A DNA stretch of 64,000 nt, from contig CAZSLO010000023.1 of assembly GCA_964608025.1 (NCBI GenBank), forward strand, positions 62,001 through 126,000. Direction: 5' to 3'. Made by a program: the position numbers and the translations under genes. Positions within the stretch are counted from its first letter, which is position 1. Every line of letters begins with the position of its first letter. The notes beneath the pieces were generated by a model. It had not been told where the DNA came from and searched no databases. It worked only from the letters and a program-made list of their open reading frames with translations. Below are positions 9,587 through 18,008 of the stretch, in pieces. The DNA comes from CAZSLO01 sp964608025. GTDB taxonomy: Bacteria; Chloroflexota; Dehalococcoidia; Lucifugimonadales; CAJWER01.

Positions 9587-9886
9587 AATGTCTCGTGGTA
9601 CCACCCTAATTGCCCCGAAGTATCGGGGCCACTCTAAGGCTGTAACGGGCCAATCCGCCCGACCCTACTCAGTATCAGACTAGAGGTCAGTTTACCAATC
9701 GTGCAGAGAGTCGATTACTTTCGACTATTCTCTGCACGGTGATCCTCCAAATCTTTTCAGGCCAGATGCTCAGGGGCGAGTTCGCGTTTGCTTACACGCC
9801 GGGGTTACACTATTCCCGGCTCCCTAAGGTGCGCTAAAACACTACTACTCCCCGTCTCCGCTGTTAGTTTATATCTATTCTCACAG
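9554..9886 (-). ncRNA. T-box leader, leucine specifier (CUC), controlling ilvB operon
   Basis: The minus-strand leader contains the conserved T-box AGGGTGGTACCACGAG (complement of 9592-9607). Its UGGU bulge can pair with an uncharged ACCA tRNA end. Upstream, Stem I shows the 'GGGGAGUAGUAGU' start and an 'AGGGAGCCGGG' element. The specifier loop reads GAA-CUC-GCC-CCUGAG, which puts a CUC leucine codon at the complement of 9778-9780. A long Stem III hairpin pairs GUGCAGAGA with UCUCUGCAC. The T-box is followed by a strong terminator. T-boxes are established in Firmicutes, Actinobacteria and Chloroflexi. Expected logic: uncharged tRNA-Leu(GAG) stabilises the antiterminator and turns on ilvBNC-leuACD. 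The 5' end is inferred from the promoter. Confidence 0.93.
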
Positions 9887-9892
9887 TAATCG

Positions 9893-9922
9893 AATATAGC
9901 ATGGCGCCGGAAAGGGTGTCAA
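9893..9922 (-). promoter_or_regulatory. Sigma70-type promoter for T-box/ilvB operon
   Basis: On the minus strand a perfect TTGACA (complement of 9917-9922) is separated by 18 nt from TATATT (complement of 9893-9898, 5 of 6 matches to TATAAT). Transcription would begin near 9886, just before Stem I of the T-box leader. Confidence 0.75.
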
Positions 9923-10233
9923 TTACAGTAGGACACCAACTATCGCATAATTTTCGATTTGCTTTTGTATTGGAGGACCCTAGGCTGGAGAAGAAATATA
10001 GAATAGTAGAGTGAGTAATGCTTAATTAAATATTTGACGTAGTGTCTATCGGGTATCTTGTTAATAGACTTGGATTGTAGCTATTAGGTCTTTAGTAGGT
10101 GACTTTTACGGCTACCATCGCGTGCGCTAGCTCTATTGATCGTGTCAAGGTCGCTATCTTCACAAGACCAATAGGTTAGCCGATTCGTGATGAGGGGGTT
10201 GTATACCTATCCAAAAAAGATGCCAGCATTTAT
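9923..10233. other. Intergenic region without a recognised gene
   Basis: About 310 nt between the ilvB promoter and the 3' end of the CehA-like gene. It is AT-rich and has stop codons in all frames at short intervals. I see no tRNA, no strong hairpin with a T-run, and no repeat. Confidence 0.6.
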
Positions 10234-11673
10234 TTAGTGAATGATTCTTTGATAGACTTGCTGTCCTTCTCGAAATAGATCTACAACCTCCCGTCGTTGG
10301 CTATCCTTGTAGAATTTGCCTTTTGTCCCGACCCACTTTAACGACTCGTCAATTGCCTTATCGAAATAAGTGGCAGCGGCTATTTTTTCCGGGCCCTCAA
10401 GCCCGGTTTTCAGGTAGATTGGACTTGTATGTGCAAAGATAGGTTGTGCAAAGCTATCACGAGCTTTACTCCAGAGCCTTGCTGCCACCCAGCCATCGGA
10501 ACGGATTGGGATGTCTGCCTCAAGACTACCAGTGGCCATTTCTACCTGCATGGTTTTCCGGACGATGATCTCGCCGTTGAAAAGGATTTCGACATGGCTT
10601 ACTGGGTAATGTGACTGCCATCTTACAAGACTAGACAAAGATTCCCCAGGCCTCGCCTCAATTTCAGTCCCTGGCATTTCCCCTTGGATAGATAATGAGA
10701 GGGACGGACCGTTTGTTATAAACGTTCGGCCTTGTTTCAATGCAGCTAGCCATGGTTCATATTCAAAATCTTCGCCCGTGTAGGCGTAAACACGATTACC
10801 CGAACTGATAAACCAATCCGATCCGGTAGACATTGGAAGCCGGATCCCTGCATTGAGCATTTTATAGTAGATGTCATATTCGGGGTCCATCCAGTGGGGA
10901 TCAAACAGATTAAAGGCATCTACTTTTCCTAGTGCTGCTGCCACTGGGGCTTCCATTCCGCGACCGTTGTGACACCAGATCACAATTCCCCCTTGGCGGT
11001 GTGTGTCGTCGCACGCATAGGATAGGGGTGGGTAATCAGGATCGAAGGCATCGACCAGAAGGCCACGGCTAACGGGCTCTACAACATTCTTGATGTTCAG
11101 CAACATAATATGACCATAACCGGGGCTGTGGCTCTCTTCTGCATTGTGGCGACTCTCTTCACCACATTGCACGTAGTGATGGGCTGAAGTGAAGTCAGTC
11201 ATCAAGCCAGGAGAGTATTTGTTAGATGCATACTCGAGGTCCCATCTTTTGAGTATACTCACCGCTGTCATCCTGAGATCTTCAACACGAGGATCGAGAT
11301 GCAGTCTGTCGTCTGGCCGCTTCTCCTTCTCGTCGTAATGGATGTGGGTGTTCCCGGGATGCCAGCCTTCTGTGCCAAGCTTGGACCAACGTTTTAACTG
11401 CACGTCTGCGATGACGGTGCCTTGAGAAGAGGCTTCTATATCAAGTGTGGCTGGTATGTACTCAGTGCCTCTTTCCACGATAACTCGTACCTGTCCCCGT
11501 GGGACATCAATTTCAAAAGATCCACTTGAATAGAAGAATGAAGTTCCGGGACCTATTTTGAGCAGAGAGTCAATGGGATGCAGGAATTCACCTGCCGCAT
11601 CGGTCACGTTCACTCTGGCAGAGACCGTTTCTCCGGTTTCGCTATCTGTGATCCTACCGGCGAGCTTAGCCAT
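10234..11673 (-). CDS. CehA/McbA-like metallohydrolase with N-terminal carboxypeptidase-regulatory-like domain
   Basis: This 479-aa protein begins with a beta-sandwich stretch (residues ~3-93, 'LAGRITDSETGETVSARVNV', resembling carboxypeptidase regulatory-like domains). A PHP-type metallohydrolase domain follows, with HxH at residues 110/112 ('GNTHIHYDE'), conserved histidines around 165-190, 'WCHNGRG' and 'STGSDWF'. This architecture matches CehA/McbA family proteins, whose named members hydrolyse carbaryl; most relatives have unknown substrates. There is no signal peptide. A clear AAGGAAACT site precedes the ATG. It lies 49 nt downstream of the D-glutamate cyclase-like pair on the same strand and could be in their transcript. 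The substrate cannot be inferred. Confidence 0.75.
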   Translation of the reverse strand: MAKLAGRITDSETGETVSARVNVTDAAGEFLHPIDSLLKIGPGTSFFYSSGSFEIDVPRGQVRVIVERGTEYIPATLDIEASSQGTVIADVQLKRWSKLGTEGWHPGNTHIHYDEKEKRPDDRLHLDPRVEDLRMTAVSILKRWDLEYASNKYSPGLMTDFTSAHHYVQCGEESRHNAEESHSPGYGHIMLLNIKNVVEPVSRGLLVDAFDPDYPPLSYACDDTHRQGGIVIWCHNGRGMEAPVAAALGKVDAFNLFDPHWMDPEYDIYYKMLNAGIRLPMSTGSDWFISSGNRVYAYTGEDFEYEPWLAALKQGRTFITNGPSLSLSIQGEMPGTEIEARPGESLSSLVRWQSHYPVSHVEILFNGEIIVRKTMQVEMATGSLEADIPIRSDGWVAARLWSKARDSFAQPIFAHTSPIYLKTGLEGPEKIAAATYFDKAIDESLKWVGTKGKFYKDSQRREVVDLFREGQQVYQRIIH

Positions 11674-11722
11674 AGTTTCCTTCTTTGTTTAGATGATGGC
11701 TTCAGAGGACTTGGTTTGGGGC

Positions 11723-12577
11723 CTAAAGTCCGTTAGTTGATAATAGTCCATGAAGCAATTCGACAGCCTCGCTGTTTTCCTTTGAAGAAAAACCGTCAAC
11801 CATTGGAGCTCTCTTGCCGGTGAAACCGTCTACGGCACCCAGTTCGACAGCCCTTTCGAGTAGGTTAAGTTCTGTTTCTACACTGGGCAACAGGTTACGG
11901 TTCTTTAATAACGACAACGCGGCGACAAGTCCATATCCTCCCCAGTTGGACACGCTAGCAATTATCAGGTTTGTTACCGTCGTGCGGCAGGGATGCTCAA
12001 CCAAAGATGGGATATTTGCTACGAACTTTGCCACATTACCCATACCGATCTCGTTGCCTCCGTCCCCTATTCCTATGGACGGGATACCGCTTCTGAATAG
12101 CCAGTCTAATTTGGCGTTATAATCTGTGATATCGATGTTGCGCATGTTACGCGCCTTGCCGTCTGAGCTCTCTCCACACCTTTCTATAGAGATAAGAACA
12201 GATGGATCGAGTTCCTTGAGAATATTCTCAGCGAAGAGCTTGCTCTGATTATCACTTGTGATCGGGAAATCTATTATGTTGGTACCTTTATCGACGAGGC
12301 CTTGCATTACTTTAATCGAGTAGCGATCGGTGACGTACGCTATGTCGTATCCAAGTGATCGCAGGGCATTTCCTATAACTGTAGCCCCTACAGGCCCATC
12401 CGTTTCTGTGGCGCTGGCAGAGAGGATGTAGAAACCGGTTACAATAATCGCTGTACCGGGATTGCCGAGTATCAAGTTAGCTGCATCATCGACATATCGT
12501 TTAGCAAGGTTCGGTCTCAGGGAAGAAATACCCCGTTTGTCACGGTCTAGGATGAGGTCTTCGATAGTAACGCCCAT
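11723..12577 (-). CDS. D-glutamate cyclase-like C-terminal domain protein (DUF4392 type)
   Basis: The 284-aa protein has the pattern of the DUF4392 / D-glutamate cyclase C-terminal family: 'GTAIIVTGFYI' near residue 43, 'ATETDGPVGATVIGNALRSLGYDIAYVTD' (~57-85) and the glycine-rich 'IGIGDGGNEIGMGNV' (~168-182). In mammalian mitochondria this domain is the C-terminal half of DGLUCY, which converts D-glutamate to 5-oxo-D-proline. It starts 13 nt after the gene for the matching N-terminal half, so the pair is probably co-transcribed. No ribosome site is obvious, which would fit translational coupling. Activity on D-glutamate is inference; other bacterial members are uncharacterised. Confidence 0.78.
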   Translation of the reverse strand: MGVTIEDLILDRDKRGISSLRPNLAKRYVDDAANLILGNPGTAIIVTGFYILSASATETDGPVGATVIGNALRSLGYDIAYVTDRYSIKVMQGLVDKGTNIIDFPITSDNQSKLFAENILKELDPSVLISIERCGESSDGKARNMRNIDITDYNAKLDWLFRSGIPSIGIGDGGNEIGMGNVAKFVANIPSLVEHPCRTTVTNLIIASVSNWGGYGLVAALSLLKNRNLLPSVETELNLLERAVELGAVDGFTGKRAPMVDGFSSKENSEAVELLHGLLSTNGL

Positions 12578-12590
12578 TGTTTATATAGCT

Positions 12591-13385
12591 TTAAAGAGTT
12601 GCTATGTCTTCATTCCGTTTGTCAGTAAGGAACATGTGGCCAGGTGAGTGAGTGATCATTATTGGGGGTTTAGAGGACATTGCAACAGCTTGAGGTGTTA
12701 CCCCGCACCCCCAGAATACCGGCACATCTTTTTCGCTTACTGGGGCGACATCACCAAGGTCTGGAGAATGGATGTCTTTAACGCCGATTGCCTCTGGATT
12801 GCCTATGTGTACTGGCGCTCCATGCACAGCCGGGTAACGTGAAGTGATCTGGACAGCCTTTACAACCTTGTCTCGGGGTATTGCTCTCATCGATACGACC
12901 ATAGGCCCTGAAAAAATCCCTGCGGGCTCAGTTTGTATAGATGTGACGAACATCGCGGTATTCTTTCCTGTCTCGTAGTGAGGGATACGGATTCCAGCGT
13001 TAACCAAGGCTTCTTCGAAGGTGAAGCTACATCCAAGCAAGAAAGAGACCATGTCGTCACGCCAGACGTGGGTAATATCTGTAGGTTCTTCTATGAGTTC
13101 ACCATGCTCATATACGCGATATTTTGGAAGATCTGTCCGAATGTCGGCGCCGGGTGCCATGGAGCGGGGCTCGAACGAGCCGGCTTCTACAACTTCTAGT
13201 AAAGGACAAGGTTTTTGGTTACGTTGGCAAAATAGCAGGAAGTCAAAGGCCTGTGCTTTCGGCAGTATGACTAGATTTGCTTGTACATACCCTGGCGCCA
13301 TGCCACTAGTCAAGCCACTAATCTGGCCATTACGCATCTTGTCTCTCAACTCTGCAGGGAGAGTTACTGATGTACTTGACTCCAT
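12591..13385 (-). CDS. DUF1445 / UPF0317 family protein, D-glutamate cyclase N-terminal-like (putative hydro-lyase)
   Basis: The 264-aa protein matches the UPF0317/DUF1445 family (YcsI-like). Typical segments are 'GYVQANLVILPKAQAFDFLLFCQRNQKPCPLL' (residues ~32-63), 'VSFLLGCSFTFEEAL' (~112-126), 'GPMVVSMRAIP' and 'VFWGCGVTPQ..A'. Family members are annotated as putative hydro-lyases, and the family forms the N-terminal half of DGLUCY. The length is normal for a stand-alone bacterial member. It is the promoter-proximal gene of a block with the DUF4392 gene and the CehA-like gene. The 184 nt upstream, to the end of mutS, hold no recognised element. Confidence 0.82.
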   Translation of the reverse strand: MESSTSVTLPAELRDKMRNGQISGLTSGMAPGYVQANLVILPKAQAFDFLLFCQRNQKPCPLLEVVEAGSFEPRSMAPGADIRTDLPKYRVYEHGELIEEPTDITHVWRDDMVSFLLGCSFTFEEALVNAGIRIPHYETGKNTAMFVTSIQTEPAGIFSGPMVVSMRAIPRDKVVKAVQITSRYPAVHGAPVHIGNPEAIGVKDIHSPDLGDVAPVSEKDVPVFWGCGVTPQAVAMSSKPPIMITHSPGHMFLTDKRNEDIATL

Positions 13386-13569
13386 GGTTATGTCTTTTAA
13401 CCTCGTAAACTTTGATTGTCACCAGATCGGAATGCGGGGTCTGTGAGATCTAATTCTATCATGGACGGAATCATCGACTTTGTTATCAATTCTCGGATTA
13501 GCCTGCTGGAATTTTTATCGATTCGGATACCACTAATATCTAGGGAGTGGACAACGAACTCTATTCCGG

Positions 13570-16170
13570 TCAATCGGACAAAAGGTCATCGTTTTTTGCA
13601 AGCCGCTGAAGTTCAAAGAGTTTTGTTATCGCCTCTATTGGTGTCATTGAATCAATGTCAATTGACATCAAGACTTGTAAAGCGGATGGGGTTGAGGTTA
13701 TTAGTTTAAGCTGTTCACCCAATTGTGCTGAAGGCCTGTGAAGCATTCCCAATTCTCCATCCGGGGACGAGTGGTCACCGCCCTCAAGTTCAGCTAGAAT
13801 TTCCCATGCCCGCTTGATCACGACGTTTGGTAGACCTGCAAGTCTAGCTACCTGCACGCCATAGCTTTGATCTGCTTTGCCAGGTATGATTTGGCGCAAG
13901 AAAATTATTTTTCCTTGATCTTCTGAGACAGCCACGTTGAGATTTATAGCGCGTGGCAATATATCGGCAAGATCTGTTAATTCGTGATAATGAGTTGCGA
14001 ATAGGGTCTTGCATCCAAGCCGCGGATGGTTGTGTATATACTCCGCTACCGACCTAGCAATCGCAAGGCCGTCGTAGGTACTTGTGCCACGACCAATTTC
14101 ATCAAGAATGACTAGCGATCGAGGGGTTGCGTGGTTGAGAATCGAGGCCGTTTCAACCATCTCAACCATGAAAGTTGACTGTCCGGCAGTGAGATCATCT
14201 TGCATTCCTACACGTGTGAAGATTCGGTCAACCAAACCGATGACTGCTGATTCAGCCGGGACAAAACTACCTATCTGGGCCATAAGTATAATTACAGCGA
14301 CTTGACGAAGATAGGTCGACTTTCCTGCCATGTTAGGCCCGGTAAGGAGTACAAGTTGATTCTTCTGGTTAGACAGGGTTGTATCGTTAGGTACGAATGT
14401 CCCAGAAGGTAGCATATGCTCGACGACAGGATGGCGGCCTTGCTTAATCGATATAGTTAAACCGTTGTTTAGATCTGGCCTTACATATCCATTTCGGACT
14501 GCTATATCCGCAAAACTCACGAATAGATCGACTCGCGCGATTGCGGACGCTGTAGACATGATTTGAATAGCGGAATCGGATACCTGACGGCATACTTGGC
14601 GGAACAGCGATAGTTCTAGGTCAATTATTCTCTCGTTGGCACTTAAGATCAGTGACTCGTACTCCTTCATTTCTGGAGTGATATACCGTTCTCCACCTAC
14701 CAAGGTTTGGCGCCGGATGTAATCATCAGGTACCGCATGAGTATTTGTCTTGCTGACTTCTATGTAGTAACCAAAGATTTTGTTGTATCCGACCTTGAGG
14801 GATTTTATGCCTGTGCGGGCTCTCTCTTTTTTTTCGAGACCCGCTATGTATTGGCGTGCGTGATGGGAAGAATGCCTTAACTCGTCTAGTTCATCTGAGA
14901 ATTCTTCTCGGATAACACCTCCATCCACAAATGTGGCGGGAGGATCAGTCTTGATGGCGGCTCCTATGAGCTCTGTGATCTCGACATGTGCTGATATCTC
15001 TTTACTCAGCCAGCCGATCTGTATTTTGTCCGCATCCGCTTCAAGGATAGAGCGGATTTGAGGTGCTTGATGGAGACTTGTTTGTAGCGCCACTAAGTCT
15101 CTAGGTGAAGCGGTGTTGCCTCGCACGCGGTTTATTAGCCGTTCGAGGTCCGAAACAGATTTCAACAAAGAAATGAGGCGTCCGCGTCTCAGTGCACTTT
15201 GGTAACACCAATCCACGGCGTCGAGTCGACGCAAAATATTGTCTATGTCCAGCAGTGGTTGTCCAAGCCATTTTTTAAGGAGCCGCCCACCCATGGACGT
15301 TGTTGTATTGTCAAGTACAGAAAGCAATGATGAATTTTTATCTCCCCAACGCCCTCCCTCAAATAACTCGAGATTTCGTCTTGTTGAGGGATCGATGGAC
15401 ATGTGGCTCTTGGTCGAATATGTGTAAAGTGAAGTAATCTGGCTAAGTGCGGTCTTTTGATTCTTGTCAAGGTAGTCGACTATCGCGCCAGCGGCTCTTG
15501 ATGCCAACTCCAGTTTTTCACATCCATATGGCTCCAAGGAACTAACCTTGAAGTGGTCCAGAAGCCGTTCTTTTGTCCATTCACTATGGAAGGCAACCAA
15601 GTCAATGTAAGTTACTTCCGGACCTTTATCAGGCGGTGGAGTGTCTTGTCCTTCTGGCGCGATCAATTCTGCAGGAGCAAGCCGTCCCAGCTCTGCTGGC
15701 AATTCATCTAACGGCAATTGTGTTGTACAGAACTCACTTGTGGTGATGTCCACGGAAGCCAATCCAGCTAAGTCGCCTTCAATTACCACGGCAGCCAGAT
15801 AGTTATTGGTGTCTTGGTTAAGAATCGACTCTTCTACAACCGTTCCGGGTGTAACTACACGGACAACCTCACGATCTAACAAGCTTCGTGAAGCCGATGG
15901 TTCGCTGGTCTGTTCGCAAATAGCTACGCGGTAACCCTTCTTAATTAGTCGAGCGAGATATGAATCTAAGGAATGGTATGGAATTCCTGCAAGTGGTATA
16001 CGTTGGCCTTTGCCCATTTCGCGAGAAGTGAGAGCGATTTCTAATTCGCGCGATATGGTTCGAGCGTCATCATCGAAAGTTTCGTAGAAATCTCCCATCC
16101 GGAACAAGAGAACAGAGTTCTGGTGTTGTTTTTTTATACGGAGATACTGCTGGCGTGCTGGGGTGGTCAT
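13570..16170 (-). CDS. mutS: DNA mismatch repair protein MutS
   Basis: MutS recognises mismatches and recruits MutL. From the chosen start, residues 28-30 are the mismatch-probing F-Y-E of 'MGDFYETF'. The connector, lever and clamp domains follow, then the ABC-type ATPase with Walker A 'GPNMAGKST' (~610), 'TRVGMQDDLTAGQSTFMVEM' and Walker B 'LVILDEIGRGTST', and 'LFATHYHEL'. Length from this start is 866 aa, normal for MutS1. The ATG at 16170 (MTTPARQQYLR...) aligns with the usual family start but lacks a ribosome site. A TTG at 16269 would add 33 residues of low-complexity sequence that do not resemble MutS. A short AAGGAG-led ATG reading frame (15 codons) lies between, at about 16254-16207. 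Confidence 0.96.
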   Translation of the reverse strand: MTTPARQQYLRIKKQHQNSVLLFRMGDFYETFDDDARTISRELEIALTSREMGKGQRIPLAGIPYHSLDSYLARLIKKGYRVAICEQTSEPSASRSLLDREVVRVVTPGTVVEESILNQDTNNYLAAVVIEGDLAGLASVDITTSEFCTTQLPLDELPAELGRLAPAELIAPEGQDTPPPDKGPEVTYIDLVAFHSEWTKERLLDHFKVSSLEPYGCEKLELASRAAGAIVDYLDKNQKTALSQITSLYTYSTKSHMSIDPSTRRNLELFEGGRWGDKNSSLLSVLDNTTTSMGGRLLKKWLGQPLLDIDNILRRLDAVDWCYQSALRRGRLISLLKSVSDLERLINRVRGNTASPRDLVALQTSLHQAPQIRSILEADADKIQIGWLSKEISAHVEITELIGAAIKTDPPATFVDGGVIREEFSDELDELRHSSHHARQYIAGLEKKERARTGIKSLKVGYNKIFGYYIEVSKTNTHAVPDDYIRRQTLVGGERYITPEMKEYESLILSANERIIDLELSLFRQVCRQVSDSAIQIMSTASAIARVDLFVSFADIAVRNGYVRPDLNNGLTISIKQGRHPVVEHMLPSGTFVPNDTTLSNQKNQLVLLTGPNMAGKSTYLRQVAVIILMAQIGSFVPAESAVIGLVDRIFTRVGMQDDLTAGQSTFMVEMVETASILNHATPRSLVILDEIGRGTSTYDGLAIARSVAEYIHNHPRLGCKTLFATHYHELTDLADILPRAINLNVAVSEDQGKIIFLRQIIPGKADQSYGVQVARLAGLPNVVIKRAWEILAELEGGDHSSPDGELGMLHRPSAQLGEQLKLITSTPSALQVLMSIDIDSMTPIEAITKLFELQRLAKNDDLLSD

Positions 16171-16253
16171 TACATTGAAAGATTGTCGTCGTAGTTGTAA
16201 ATATTTTAGTTGAGTGTGGTTGTGACTGGAAGGGTGTATATTAGTATAGACAT

Positions 16254-17000
16254 TCAGCTCTCCTTCCAAAACCTCTCTTCTTCAACCACGAAGCCACGAG
16301 GAATAAATTGGGATTTAACGTCTTCGATCATTCCTGGATGGCCGCATGCATAAATGACAGTCTCGTCTGGTGGAAGATCGTGCTTCTCTACGTAACTCTC
16401 TAGGATTTCGTTGACTCGGCCAACCTCCCCTTTCCAGCCAGAGTTACGTTCTTCGGTTGGTCTGCTGATCGTAGGCAGGTAAGTCAATAGATCGGGATGG
16501 CCTTTCTGTAATCTTGTCAGTTCATTGTCATAGACAAATTCTTCAACATAGCTGGCGCCCTGAAGGATATGGAAATAATGTCCTTCTCGTGCGTCGTATA
16601 GATAATCCCTAAGGATGCTGATATAGGGAACAATGCCCGTTACGGTTGAGACCATAAGCTGCTTTGGTAGAAGTGGATTGAAGATGAACAGCCCTTTGGC
16701 TCTTGGCCGGACAGTGACCGTATCTCCACGTGATAATTCTCGAAGTTTCGGCGTCAGTATACCATCTGGAGGTGGCACCAGTTCTACAAAAAGCTCTAGA
16801 TAGGGTTCATGAGGTGCTGATGCTATTGAGTATGCTCGTTCTATACCTTCGACGCCTATAGTGCAATACTGTCCTGGCTTGAAGATAAAACCATCCGGTT
16901 TCTCAATCGACATGATCCATAAGTCGTTATTAATGTCTTGCCAGGATAAAATTCTGGCCTCCAAGATCCCGCGTCTTTTTGTGTTGGCTTTGTTAGTCAA
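16254..17000 (-). CDS. Ferredoxin-NADP reductase-like FAD/NAD(P)-binding protein
   Basis: This 248-aa flavoprotein has the FNR fold. 'KPGQYCTIG' and 'RAYSIAS' (residues ~40-65) form the FAD-binding site. 'GDTVTVRPRAKGLF' and 'MVSTVTGIVPYISILRDYL' lead into the NAD(P)-binding domain, and 'VIYACGHPGMIEDVKSQF' (~220) is the C-terminal nucleotide motif. No 2Fe-2S ferredoxin domain is fused to it. It resembles bacterial Fpr-type ferredoxin/flavodoxin-NADP reductases, though the partner is unknown. The start is a TTG with a perfect AAGGAGG 8 nt upstream. It ends 83 nt before the mutS start. Confidence 0.82.
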   Translation of the reverse strand: MTNKANTKRRGILEARILSWQDINNDLWIMSIEKPDGFIFKPGQYCTIGVEGIERAYSIASAPHEPYLELFVELVPPPDGILTPKLRELSRGDTVTVRPRAKGLFIFNPLLPKQLMVSTVTGIVPYISILRDYLYDAREGHYFHILQGASYVEEFVYDNELTRLQKGHPDLLTYLPTISRPTEERNSGWKGEVGRVNEILESYVEKHDLPPDETVIYACGHPGMIEDVKSQFIPRGFVVEEERFWKES

Positions 17001-17109
17001 CCCCTAGCCTCCTTGGTACTAAACCAACCGATACGGATTCCAGTAGCCGTGATTGGGAATAATCGCAGGGCCTAACCGTAACTGTAGATTAGTGATCCTC
17101 TGACGACAA

Positions 17110-17955
17110 CTACACAGAAGAGTCATTGGCAAGATCGGCCATATTGTAATTTTCCTTTCTGGCCCGAAGGTCTAAGTAGACTAAAGTCTGCCCTATCCAT
17201 CCAATCGGCAAGATAATAACACCTGCGGTTGCAACAACTAGACTTGATAAGACAGCGCTGATATTTGAAAGGCCGTAATTGACAGATACGGCTATAAAAG
17301 CTATTACTAATAATATGAACGTATAAATAAGACAAATACCCAAAACACGCCAGTAATAGCCTTTTACAAGATCGCGGCTCCTCCACATAGAATCAAGTGG
17401 CCCTTTCCCCTCGAGCATGATGCACGGCACGAAGCAGTACCAAATAACTAGCAAATAGAATAGTAATGGTATGCCTATAACGATTGAACTCAGGGCAGCA
17501 GCTCCTATGAGGCAAAGCCCAAATACTAGGTGTCCTACGGATAGCGAGAGAATTCGATACCAGGCTCTTCTAAACGAGGATCCTAGATGTATATGACCCT
17601 CGAGATAGTGCTGGGTGATTGTTATCACAGAACCCCCACTTGCTAATGCGGAAAGTGGGAGCACAAAGAGGAAAAGCACCAAAGTGACACTTATTGTGGC
17701 AGCATTTGGAAGAAACGACAGTAAAAAAGCTGGTATTTGAGGCACCAGTGCCAGCAATATTAAAGGCTTAAAGCGAATTTTGTAGATTGTCGCGGTTTCT
17801 TTGAGAAGATCGCTCACGCTCATAGGGGCCAGCTGGTACTGCTGACGCAAGTCTTTTACCGGACCTTCTTCACCTTGCGGTCCCAAGGGAATTCCGCATG
17901 AACCACAGAACCGTGCTTCATGTGGGTTGGTGGTGCTGCAAACGGGACATTTCAA
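17110..17955 (-). CDS. Zinc-ribbon multi-pass membrane protein, function unknown
   Basis: The N-terminus is a rubredoxin-like zinc ribbon with two CxxC pairs (C3, C6, C17, C20). A polar linker leads to about six hydrophobic segments between residues ~60 and 265. The membrane part resembles the DUF/GPDPase-membrane-like group of integral proteins with no known activity. It lies 53 nt downstream of nuoG on the same strand and 109 nt upstream of the flavoprotein. I do not recognise a specific function. The topology suggests a cytosolic zinc ribbon attached to a membrane bundle. Confidence 0.6.
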   Translation of the reverse strand: MKCPVCSTTNPHEARFCGSCGIPLGPQGEEGPVKDLRQQYQLAPMSVSDLLKETATIYKIRFKPLILLALVPQIPAFLLSFLPNAATISVTLVLFLFVLPLSALASGGSVITITQHYLEGHIHLGSSFRRAWYRILSLSVGHLVFGLCLIGAAALSSIVIGIPLLFYLLVIWYCFVPCIMLEGKGPLDSMWRSRDLVKGYYWRVLGICLIYTFILLVIAFIAVSVNYGLSNISAVLSSLVVATAGVIILPIGWIGQTLVYLDLRARKENYNMADLANDSSV

Positions 17956-18008
17956 TTCTTCACAACAACTTACCGTCTTTCTATCTACTACGTGGCGTGC
18001 GGTATTTA

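Noticed and set aside
13416..13709. Plus-strand frame overlapping the mutS 3' end
   Set aside because: Most of it is antisense to mutS, and the composition is that of an opposite-strand shadow.
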